Source of the DNA: a virus
Virus record (IMG/VR): IMGVR_UViG_3300037485_001687
Location: 1 to 27,574 of that record
DNA length: 27,574 nt
Reading direction: 5' to 3' (one strand)
The notes under the pieces are model-generated. The model saw nothing but the letters and a program-made list of their open reading frames with translations, had not been told where the DNA came from and ran no database searches. How positions within the stretch are numbered: position 1 is the first letter of the stretch; every line of letters begins with the position of its first letter. The translations under genes were made by a program, and so were the position numbers. Below, piece after piece: positions 12,553 to 19,348 of the stretch.

Positions 12553-15329
12553 TTCTTCCCGCTGAATAATCCAATTAAATCATCTACCATACTCATCTCA
12601 GTTTGAATATCATTCTCAGCTCCGGTAACCTGAGCCACCATAGCCCGCTTTTTCTCGATGATATTGTAGATGTATTCATCAATAGTATTCTGGCCGAGCA
12701 GGTAGGTACACTGCACACTGTTTTTCTGCCCAATCCTCCAAGCTCTGTCCTCTGCCTGATCAGCGTGCGCCGGATGCCAAGGCAGCTCAATGAATGCCAC
12801 CCTTGATGATGCAGTAAGGGTAATACCTACGCCACCGGATTGAATGTTGCAAATGATCACCTGGCAGTTATGGTTCTTCTGGAAGGCATCCACGTTCCTT
12901 TGCCGCTGATCCATACTATCATCACCGATAACTGTAACGGATCCTGGAATAGCCTGTTTCAATTCAGCCACAACGTCTTTATGTGTTGCGAATACAATAA
13001 TCTTCTCACCAGCTTCCACCACTTCACGGATCTGTTCAATCATAGCATCGATCTTACCTTTGGCAGATAGTTTTTTAAGGATACCCATCTTTACCATGGC
13101 TTCACCACGTAGAGCTGTGGAAATTTCACCTTCTGTCTTGTTAAGGTTATCACGTAAGAAACTGATGAACTCAGCCTCCGCTTTGTCGTAATCTTTCCTT
13201 GTAGTGATTTCGCATGATACGATTGAGCGCATCTTGTCTGGAAGATTATTAAGCACTTCCTTTTTTAAGCGGCGGAAAAAACAAGTTTTGTTGAGAAAGT
13301 AATTCAGCTCTTTAAGGTTTGAGGATTGATTGAAACCCTGGCAATACCTATCGGTAAATCCTTTGTAGCCGCCAAACTCACCGAGCCTGCCAATAATCTG
13401 GAGCTGTGCCAGTAGGTCCATGGGCTTATTCACTACTGGCGTACCGGTCAGCCCGATGATATACTCCTTATCCTTGGCAATACCCATGCAAAACTTTGAA
13501 AGCTGTGTTTTATAGTCCTTGCAATTAGAAACAAGAATGCCGTCTGCGAAGTAGTTGTGGTTATCGGCTATTTCAAGATCATAAACGATCTTATTTTTGA
13601 TAGAACTGTAGGCATATTCATGAGTACATCTTGGTTGGTGAATCGTAACACTTTCCACCCTAACGCATTCAATATTTCCGTTTTTCTTTTGTCCAAAAAC
13701 TTCCATTTTTTGGTGCTGTGGCTCTGCCCATCCACCTCTATTGCTAATTTTATTTCTTCTATTCCAATATCTACTTTGTAGCAACTTGGCAGGCTTTGAA
13801 ACAAATCCTTTACTGGCTTCGTTTTTATAGGAAACTCCATTGCTGATTCCGGTAAATCTAAAGCGGCTAATAGAGTTATCTGTGGAACAGTCGCTTTGCC
13901 ATTCCCTCCTCTTGAAAGAAATGTTTTTCCGACATTGGCTAATCTTACCTTTTCCGAAATTTCTGGCTTGTGCATTGGATTGTTGAACTTCATTCTTTCT
14001 GAATGCATTTCTCTCAATAACGGATTTTGCATTTGCTTCAATGCGCTTTGTCTTAATTTCTCTGCTCTTATTGGATTTTGATTCATTAAAAGCGCTTCCG
14101 GTTGGGCCATTCTCCACTTGGCTGAGCAGCTCTGTGTGCAAAATCTTATTTTCTCTGATTGCTTGCCTCTTGAAAGCCTGGTGAAAGGCTGATTGCAAAA
14201 GGCGCATATTTTTTGAAGCAAAGGCTTTGCGTTGGCTTTTTTTATTGCTTCTTTTACATGAGGCAGTGTATTCACATGCTTCCCTGCGCAAGTTCTCGAG
14301 CAGTATTGAACTGTTGCTTTCCCGGCCTTGGGAGTATAGAAAATCTTCTGACAATAAACACAATTCTTCTCCAGCTTCAATTTCACATACCTCTTTCTTC
14401 CGTCCGGTAGAGAGATAAATTTTGTGGTTGCCCGTGGCGTAGAGCTCTCCTTTATCATGCCTGATGCGGTATAATTTTCTATCTCCAAGATCATTTTTCC
14501 AAAGGTTTTTAATTTTTTTTAAAGATACTTTATTTGTAAAAGTGTTGTAAGAGGCAACAAGTAATCCAGATAGCCCTTGTTCAACAATTTCTCCAATTTG
14601 AATCCATCCTCTGTTAGTTAAAATTTTTGACTCATAGGGCAAACACCTGTGCATCTCATCGATCACAACGGCATCGAATAGGTCAATAGTTTCTTTGAAT
14701 ATGATATGGTTCAGGCGGAGCGGTTTATCTTCCGGCTTATTGATGGCTTGAACGAAATACTTTTTTAAGGATTCATAATTGCAGATGAACACATTGATCA
14801 TTCCCACTTTATAGTATTGTGGCCAGGTGTTTTTTACCCGGTCATTAAGCACCATGGCATCTTTACCTGTCCACATCTTCCATTCCCGCTTCCAGTTCTC
14901 TTTTAGTGTAGCGGGGCAGATAACCAGGATACATTTTGCCCCGGCACCGGTTAGTGTGGCAATGGTTTGCGCTGTCTTGCCAAGGCCCATATCATCACCG
15001 TTAATGATTCTCTTCTTATTGATTCCGTATGCCACTCCATTGCGCTGGTAGGGGAACAGGCTCATCTTTAGCGGGATGTCAATAGTAAGCTCAGGCAGTG
15101 GCTCTATCTCTCCAATTTCAAGTGCTGCTGGCTTTGTAGATACATTGCCATTGATGCCCTTTGCCCAATTCAGAAGAGCTCCACCGCTGCTGGCTGGTAC
15201 CCACCAGAATTTCTTTCCATCGTTCTGGCGAAACTCAGCTCCGGGGATTTGCTTGATAGCTTCCACCAACCAAGGCTTATCCTGGAAGGTTACTTGATAT
15301 CCATTATTGGTTTCTAAAATGTCGAGCAT
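12549..15329 (-). CDS. SNF2-family DNA helicase/translocase interrupted by an intein
   Basis: A 926-residue precursor; removal of residues 229-602 would leave 552. Residues 1-60 are a small N-terminal domain (FRQNDGKKFWWVPASSGGA) like those on phage and SMARCAL1-type SNF2 proteins. The ATPase core shows Walker A, GDDMGLGKT (111-119), and a DExH box, VVIDEMHR (221-228). The intein begins at C229 directly after the DExH box, and the extein resumes at C603 (CKDYKTQ), so the spliced box reads DEMHRCKDYKT as in SNF2 proteins. Then come LTGTP (627-631) and motifs V and VI, SGGVGITLTA (831-840) and DQAEDRAWRIGQ (857-868). It probably remodels replication or recombination intermediates. It ends with an ATGA overlap to the next gene and starts 2 bases after the ParB-like gene. 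Confidence 0.95.
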   Translation of the reverse strand: MLDILETNNGYQVTFQDKPWLVEAIKQIPGAEFRQNDGKKFWWVPASSGGALLNWAKGINGNVSTKPAALEIGEIEPLPELTIDIPLKMSLFPYQRNGVAYGINKKRIINGDDMGLGKTAQTIATLTGAGAKCILVICPATLKENWKREWKMWTGKDAMVLNDRVKNTWPQYYKVGMINVFICNYESLKKYFVQAINKPEDKPLRLNHIIFKETIDLFDAVVIDEMHRCLPYESKILTNRGWIQIGEIVEQGLSGLLVASYNTFTNKVSLKKIKNLWKNDLGDRKLYRIRHDKGELYATGNHKIYLSTGRKKEVCEIEAGEELCLLSEDFLYSQGRESNSSILLENLRREACEYTASCKRSNKKSQRKAFASKNMRLLQSAFHQAFKRQAIRENKILHTELLSQVENGPTGSAFNESKSNKSREIKTKRIEANAKSVIERNAFRKNEVQQSNAQARNFGKGKISQCRKNISFKRREWQSDCSTDNSISRFRFTGISNGVSYKNEASKGFVSKPAKLLQSRYWNRRNKISNRGGWAEPQHQKMEVFGQKKNGNIECVRVESVTIHQPRCTHEYAYSSIKNKIVYDLEIADNHNYFADGILVSNCKDYKTQLSKFCMGIAKDKEYIIGLTGTPVVNKPMDLLAQLQIIGRLGEFGGYKGFTDRYCQGFNQSSNLKELNYFLNKTCFFRRLKKEVLNNLPDKMRSIVSCEITTRKDYDKAEAEFISFLRDNLNKTEGEISTALRGEAMVKMGILKKLSAKGKIDAMIEQIREVVEAGEKIIVFATHKDVVAELKQAIPGSVTVIGDDSMDQRQRNVDAFQKNHNCQVIICNIQSGGVGITLTASSRVAFIELPWHPAHADQAEDRAWRIGQKNSVQCTYLLGQNTIDEYIYNIIEKKRAMVAQVTGAENDIQTEMSMVDDLIGLFSGKK
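13524..14645 (-). mobile_element. Hint-type intein in the SNF2 DExH box
   Basis: The 374-residue intein covers residues 229-602 of the helicase frame. Block A is CLPYESKILT with Cys1; block B is YATGNHKIYL with T299 and H302. Blocks F and G are VYDLEIADNHNYFADG and ILVSN, followed by Cys603 as the +1 nucleophile. The residue before the terminal Asn is Ser rather than the commoner His, which many active inteins tolerate. Splicing domains occupy about residues 229-330 and 553-602. The 220 residues between them are Ser/Asn/Lys/Arg-rich, with no LAGLIDADG or HNH motif in this frame. That stretch overlaps a complete endonuclease gene in the +1 frame. All residues needed for cis-splicing appear present. 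Confidence 0.93.
13568..14494 (-). CDS. Vsr/EDxHD-like homing endonuclease nested out of frame in the intein
   Basis: A 308-residue protein on the same strand as the intein but in its +1 frame. Two zinc knuckles are plain: C45xxC48...C65xxxC69 and C97xxC100...C119xxxC123, likely for DNA binding. A basic, Asn/Met-rich linker with NNPMHKPEISEK (171-182) resembles the short repeated DNA-binding motifs of homing endonucleases. The catalytic domain shows KVDIGI (D242), AIEVDGQSH (E253, D255, H259), a KFLDKRKTEIL helix (D268) and GWKVLRFT (279-286), the Vsr/DUF559/EDxHD core. ATG 14494 has an A-rich leader, and a weak -7-like box, TATCTTTA, lies at 14527-14520. It would cut intein-less SNF2 genes and spread the intein. 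It fully overlaps the splicing protein, which is highly unusual. Confidence 0.9.
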   Translation of the reverse strand: MILEIENYTASGMIKESSTPRATTKFISLPDGRKRYVKLKLEKNCVYCQKIFYTPKAGKATVQYCSRTCAGKHVNTLPHVKEAIKKANAKPLLQKICAFCNQPFTRLSRGKQSEKIRFCTQSCSAKWRMAQPEALLMNQNPIRAEKLRQSALKQMQNPLLREMHSERMKFNNPMHKPEISEKVRLANVGKTFLSRGGNGKATVPQITLLAALDLPESAMEFPIKTKPVKDLFQSLPSCYKVDIGIEEIKLAIEVDGQSHSTKKWKFLDKRKTEILNALGWKVLRFTNQDVLMNMPTVLSKIRSFMILK

Positions 15330-15331
15330 GA

Positions 15332-16906
15332 TTAATCGGCTTCTACTGGTTGAATTTTATCAAGGATGCTGCTGTTGCCGTTCCGGTACTCTTCAAGAAT
15401 GGCATAGATGTTAAGCCCGATTGGCTGCAATTCTTCGGAAAGTTCAGCTGCCTTTTGCGAGTCATCAATTATGTAACAGCTACTATCAATAGAATTTAAA
15501 GCCTGAATTAGTGTAACGATTTTGGGGAGTTGAGCCTCAGATACATGATTATGCAGATAGGCTTTGAAGCTTGCGTTTACGCAGAACTCTACCTGTTCAT
15601 CATCATCAGAATCTTTGATTTTTTCAATATCAAGCACCTTAAAAACAATTTTTTGTAGATACTCTTCAAACCTCCAAAACTTATCCGTTAATTGTTCTTT
15701 TATGAGTTCGTTTAAGTTTTTATCGGGGAAGGAATCGTTCTGCATCTCATACTTGTTGCACAATTTTTTGGCAATAAGCAGGCAGAATTCCTCTTCATGA
15801 TTAACGTAAGTTGATTTACTACTTTTGGTAGTTTTTTCACCTGCATCATCATCCTGATCATCCTCATCATCTTCCTGTTCTTCTTCCGGCTGCAGATAAA
15901 TGATATCACCCACCTTTCTCTCATCCCAAGTTTGAGCTTCAACGATAATGCCCACGCAGTCGGTCTCTTCTTCGCTTTCACTTCGCTGCCAATCTTGCTT
16001 GCCGGTGATATGCTCATCATTGCATTTGTATTTTGCAGTAAGCATTTTAACGGTCTTGCCTTCTTTTTTAAGCTGCTCGATTTTCTGCTCGATAAATGCG
16101 TTCACCTTGGAATTGTAACAGTCTACATCAAGGCACAGATCATCCTGGCGAACATCTTCGAATAGCACCAGTCTGCAGCCTGTTCTTTTGGTGCAATCGA
16201 TACAGCTACCAGCTTTCTTTACCAGTTTCTTGCTCTCGATATCAAAGGGCGCATCTTCCAACTTTAAGTCGAACTTGGATAAAATTTCTTGCTTGATATC
16301 ATCTGCAGTTAAAGTCTCATCATTTTCCACTGAAAGCCACAGCTTCATCTGATCATCATATGGTAGGCGTGCGAATTGCTTACCGTGGCTGATGGAGAAT
16401 TTCCCGGAACGGATGTGCACCTGCACATCTTCAATAACCTTTTGCAGTATCAGTCTGTCATACACATAGCGAACACTGGTGCCGAGCTTATCGGCAATCA
16501 ATTCAGGTGTGCTGATACCTCTTGATACAAGCTGCTGAAAGGCATCGCTCTCCTCCATCACGTTGATGTTTTTGCGCTGCAGGTTTTCAGTAATCTGCAT
16601 TTCGAGCACCACATCATCGGGCAGGGAATCATAAACCATACATGGCACTTCTGTAATCCCGGCAAGCATTGCAGCTCTGAGCCTACGTTCTCCACAGATA
16701 AGTGAAAACTTGATGTCTTTCGGATCCTTATGAGCTACAAGCGGCTGCAGAATGCCTACCTGCTTGATGCTGTTGGATAGTTCAAGGAGATCATCTTCAT
16801 TAAAATGCTTCCGGGTATTGGAGACAATTAAAATATCAGAGGTCAATATTGGAAGTAATACGCCACGATAAGTAAGTGCTTCGGGTAGTTTTTTAGCTTT
16901 TGCCAT
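15332..16906 (-). CDS. ParB-like protein with Cys-rich and acidic regions
   Basis: A 524-residue protein. Residues about 15-115 are a ParB/Spo0J N-terminal domain with GERRLRAA (72-79) and ENLQRKN (107-113), the CTP/DNA-clamp signature. A helix-turn-helix follows (about 131-155, TPELIADKLGTSVRYVYDRL). A Cys cluster at 235, 238, 244, 258 and 263 may bind metal. A run of almost only Asp/Glu/Gln lies near 345-360, and the rest is helical. It begins the replication segment and ends 2 bases before the SNF2 start. Without a ParA partner in view, it may mark or organise phage DNA rather than segregate a plasmid prophage. Confidence 0.88.
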   Translation of the reverse strand: MAKAKKLPEALTYRGVLLPILTSDILIVSNTRKHFNEDDLLELSNSIKQVGILQPLVAHKDPKDIKFSLICGERRLRAAMLAGITEVPCMVYDSLPDDVVLEMQITENLQRKNINVMEESDAFQQLVSRGISTPELIADKLGTSVRYVYDRLILQKVIEDVQVHIRSGKFSISHGKQFARLPYDDQMKLWLSVENDETLTADDIKQEILSKFDLKLEDAPFDIESKKLVKKAGSCIDCTKRTGCRLVLFEDVRQDDLCLDVDCYNSKVNAFIEQKIEQLKKEGKTVKMLTAKYKCNDEHITGKQDWQRSESEEETDCVGIIVEAQTWDERKVGDIIYLQPEEEQEDDEDDQDDDAGEKTTKSSKSTYVNHEEEFCLLIAKKLCNKYEMQNDSFPDKNLNELIKEQLTDKFWRFEEYLQKIVFKVLDIEKIKDSDDDEQVEFCVNASFKAYLHNHVSEAQLPKIVTLIQALNSIDSSCYIIDDSQKAAELSEELQPIGLNIYAILEEYRNGNSSILDKIQPVEAD

Positions 16907-16926
16907 TGTATTTTTTTAAACGGTTA

Positions 16927-17433
16927 TTAATTGGTTTCTGCAACTACAGCATCTTCATCTTCGAACAGTTCCAGTTGCGCTTCCGGTGCCCGCTTGCCTT
17001 CAAATAGATACTGCTCTATCTCATACACACAACTCTCAATGCATGCACCCAGCTCGCTGATAAACGGATAATCGGATGCCTCATACTTTGTGAATGGGGT
17101 ATTGAGATTTACTGTCCCGAACTTACCCTCCTTGCTTCCGGAGATAGTCACACCCTCATTCTCGCCATTACCACCCACACTGAATCCACCTACGGAAAAT
17201 TCCGGATAGGACACCCCTTCAAGGTCACCACGCTTTGGCGTTTTAACTTCATCACAGAGAATGGCAAGATGGAAATGTAGCTGCTCGAATGCATGCTTCA
17301 TATCTTCATGCACAGGCACCGTACTGGACAGCTTCGTATCCTTTTTGTTGTGGCCCGGTAGTTCTTCGGTGTATTCCACTTCCAGGAACATGGAATCTTT
17401 GATCTTCGCTTTTTTGATTTTTACTTTTTCCAT
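16927..17433 (-). CDS. Hypothetical protein with a QLELF clamp-type motif
   Basis: A 168-residue protein. The N-terminal half is alpha/beta with a helix EDMKHAFEQLHFHLAILCDE (about 43-62). The centre is Gly-rich (FSVGGFSVGGNGENEG), and the C-terminal half is helical (GACIESCVYEIEQYLF). The acidic tail contains QLELF at about residues 152-156, which fits the QL[S/D]LF consensus of beta sliding-clamp binders. It is coupled to the upstream gene by an ATGA overlap and belongs to the recombination operon. Its fold is not recognised. A role at phage or host replication forks is suggested only by context and the tail motif. Confidence 0.7.
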   Translation of the reverse strand: MEKVKIKKAKIKDSMFLEVEYTEELPGHNKKDTKLSSTVPVHEDMKHAFEQLHFHLAILCDEVKTPKRGDLEGVSYPEFSVGGFSVGGNGENEGVTISGSKEGKFGTVNLNTPFTKYEASDYPFISELGACIESCVYEIEQYLFEGKRAPEAQLELFEDEDAVVAETN

Positions 17434-17717
17434 CAGAATAGAGTGTTTTGATTTGTGGGAGCTGCTTTCTTTTTCGATACCGGCCCCCGGTTGATAATTG
17501 GTTTATTATTGATAACTGCATCATCGGGTGCAGCTTCATGCTTTATTGTTACTTCTGTCAGATGTTCAGGCTTGACAGCAAACCTATTCTTATCAATCAG
17601 CCGTTCTACAATCAGCACATTTGAAAAGTATGCTATCACTTTTACCTCATCTCCAGCGCTTCCATACTTCACACTTGGCTTCATCGTACTGAAAATGTCA
17701 ATCTTTAGTTTCAGCAT
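17433..17717 (-). CDS. Small basic protein with QNTLF C-terminus
   Basis: A 94-residue protein. Residues 1-55 look like a compact beta-rich domain (KYGSAGDEVKVIAYFSNVLI, then RFAVKPEHLTEV), possibly SH3-like. The remainder is a basic, disordered tail (GPVSKKKAAPTNQNTLF) whose last five residues, QNTLF, resemble a clamp-binding pentapeptide placed at the very C-terminus, as in other clamp partners. It overlaps the NinB-like gene upstream by 7 bases and the next gene by 3. No family assigned. Confidence 0.7.
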   Translation of the reverse strand: MLKLKIDIFSTMKPSVKYGSAGDEVKVIAYFSNVLIVERLIDKNRFAVKPEHLTEVTIKHEAAPDDAVINNKPIINRGPVSKKKAAPTNQNTLF

Positions 17718-18163
17718 TTCTCAATCTCATTTTCCCAATCCTTAAATTCCTGGTACTGCTCATTAGGAGATGGGATGGATATGCTCAGATACTCAGCTGC
17801 CCACCGGCAAATTCTCTCTATGTAATCATTAAATCCTGGCACATTTAGTTCTGCTGTGGATCCGCCAAATTCTATCACATCACCGGTGCTCTTGCTTACA
17901 AACTGTTTTTTAAGATGAAGCAGCTTCAACACTTCATGGGCATCTTCATTTGTCTTTACCTCATCAAATCCCTCTTCATACAAACCTTTCTTTACCATCG
18001 GCACCACAACACCCCAATAGTATGCGTTCTGTGGAAGTGATCTTGTCCTGATATCCTTCACCGTAATTTTGTAGTTGCCATCCCGGAGCTGCCTGAACTC
18101 CTCCCTGAATGCTTCACCATTACGGATGCGGCCTTCCTTTATTTCAATCACACTTTCAATCAT
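17711..18163 (-). CDS. ninB: NinB-like recombination mediator
   Basis: A 150-residue protein. The segment IRTRSLPQNAYYWGVVVPMV (about residues 38-57) is the hallmark of NinB/Orf-like phage recombination proteins, which bind single-stranded DNA and can replace RecFOR-type loading functions. The C-terminal half (GFNDYIERICRWAAEYLSIS) is helical as in that family. The ATG shares bases with the stop of the exonuclease gene, and the stop overlaps the next start. Together with RecT and the exonuclease it completes a phage homologous-recombination set. Length fits the family. Confidence 0.85.
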   Translation of the reverse strand: MIESVIEIKEGRIRNGEAFREEFRQLRDGNYKITVKDIRTRSLPQNAYYWGVVVPMVKKGLYEEGFDEVKTNEDAHEVLKLLHLKKQFVSKSTGDVIEFGGSTAELNVPGFNDYIERICRWAAEYLSISIPSPNEQYQEFKDWENEIEKC

Positions 18164-18819
18164 CAGGCTGCATTTTTAAAGTCCCCGAATAGGTACCAGT
18201 AACGAAATGCCAACTCCTGATACTTCTCTTTGCCTCTGCTAAAAATCGCATCGCCTCTTTTAACCGGCACCTTGAAAATCTTGTGGTTCACCTTACTGAT
18301 GGCAATGAACATGAAATTGTTTTTCCCTTCCAGGTCCATGTACCAAGCCGCCTGTCTGTCATAGCTATATTTATCAATCGTTTCCTCAAATGCTTTCTGT
18401 GTGGTGCAGGATGTTGTTTTCAGGTCTCCGGATAAATCAATTTTGTCTGCATAGAAATCCCATTTGGCTCTGGCCGGCAATGAAAATTTGAATCCGTTGT
18501 AATCAATCTCAAAATCAGGTTTGATGGTAACCTTCTGCATGCTGCACTGAGCAGCCAACGCTTTACAAAAAGGATCTGCAAAAAATACTTTCTTCATTGT
18601 TACAGCCTTTTCAAACTCTGCTTTCTCGAATGTTTTTCCGGCCACGGTGAGGTTAAAGTAATTCACTGTGTGATTTTCAGTTATCATTGCATCTAATAAA
18701 CTACCAAATCGGTACGCTGCCTCTAAATCAATAATGATCTGTTGTGGCAGCCAATATTTCTCAAGCCAACTAAGCTCAGAGTTTGACACTTCGGGTCTGT
18801 TGTAATAATTAGTTTCCAT
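18163..18819 (-). CDS. RecE/YqaJ-like PD-(D/E)XK exonuclease
   Basis: A 218-residue protein from ATG 18819 (METNYYNRPEVSNSELSWLE). An upstream ATG at 18858 would add 13 residues that overlap the HNH gene further, so it is rejected. The N-terminal NSELSWLEKYW and YRFGSLLDAMI (about residues 11-55) are typical of RecE/PDDEXK_16 proteins. The catalytic strand pair reads IDLSGDLKTTS (about 127-137, with D and K), followed by SYDRQAAWYMD (about 151-161), the conserved helix of lambda-exonuclease-fold enzymes. It degrades one strand from ends so that RecT can anneal the other. It follows the HNH gene with an 11-base overlap, so the ancestral neighbour was probably the coiled-coil gene at 19348. Confidence 0.9.
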   Translation of the reverse strand: METNYYNRPEVSNSELSWLEKYWLPQQIIIDLEAAYRFGSLLDAMITENHTVNYFNLTVAGKTFEKAEFEKAVTMKKVFFADPFCKALAAQCSMQKVTIKPDFEIDYNGFKFSLPARAKWDFYADKIDLSGDLKTTSCTTQKAFEETIDKYSYDRQAAWYMDLEGKNNFMFIAISKVNHKIFKVPVKRGDAIFSRGKEKYQELAFRYWYLFGDFKNAA

Positions 18820-19348
18820 ATTCCCATTTGAAGCCGCCAGCAGTTGCTCTCTGCCCACGACAAACTTTAATAATATTTTGATGCGGTATTCCTGTTATCA
18901 TTTTCGCCTGCTGTGAGCTATCGTATTGCTCAATGAAATTTCCTGATAAGTCCTGTTGAATAACTTTTACAGATCTGTTATGATCAGCGCCTTTTTTGCC
19001 AGTCCATACTTTTGGAGACACCCTTAATCCATTTTTATAAGCGTGTATATCATTTTCAGAAGAGGTTACCCATTCAAGGTTTTCAACTTTGTTATTTGCC
19101 TTATCACCATCCTTATGATTCACTACTGATTTATTGCCAGGATTAGAAATGAATGCTATTGCTACAACCCTATGAACTCTGAAATGATTTTTTTTATTAT
19201 TATCCGATAAGCATATGTACACATAGCCATTCTTCTTAAAATTCAACTTCATAAGGCATGGCACAGTAGTTTTTACACTTCTGATATTGCCGAAATTTGA
19301 AACTTCATAAACTCCTTCATATCCTTGAATGGGCAACCAATTTTCCAT
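18809..19348 (-). CDS. HNH homing endonuclease (NUMOD4-HNH-NUMOD1 type)
   Basis: A 179-residue protein. NUMOD4 at residues 1-30 (WLPIQGYEGVYEVSNFGNIR) is followed by an HNH_3 domain at about 55-100 (FRVHRVVAIAFI, VVNHKDGDKANN, NLEWVTSSEN) with the catalytic H and N positions present. A NUMOD1-like DNA-binding region follows (SVKVIQQDLSG, SSQQAKMITG, then a C-terminal WEYGN). It is a free-standing homing endonuclease that has landed between two recombination genes. The junctions are neat: TAATG with the upstream stop and an 11-base overlap downstream, so neither neighbour is broken. It has no intron around it. Confidence 0.95.
   Translation of the reverse strand: MENWLPIQGYEGVYEVSNFGNIRSVKTTVPCLMKLNFKKNGYVYICLSDNNKKNHFRVHRVVAIAFISNPGNKSVVNHKDGDKANNKVENLEWVTSSENDIHAYKNGLRVSPKVWTGKKGADHNRSVKVIQQDLSGNFIEQYDSSQQAKMITGIPHQNIIKVCRGQRATAGGFKWEYGN

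Noticed and set aside
13524-14645. Two independent genes with an assembly frameshift instead of a nested gene
   Set aside because: Both frames are intact from end to end, including intein ends and nuclease stop, so no indel needs to be assumed; read-level checking is still advisable.
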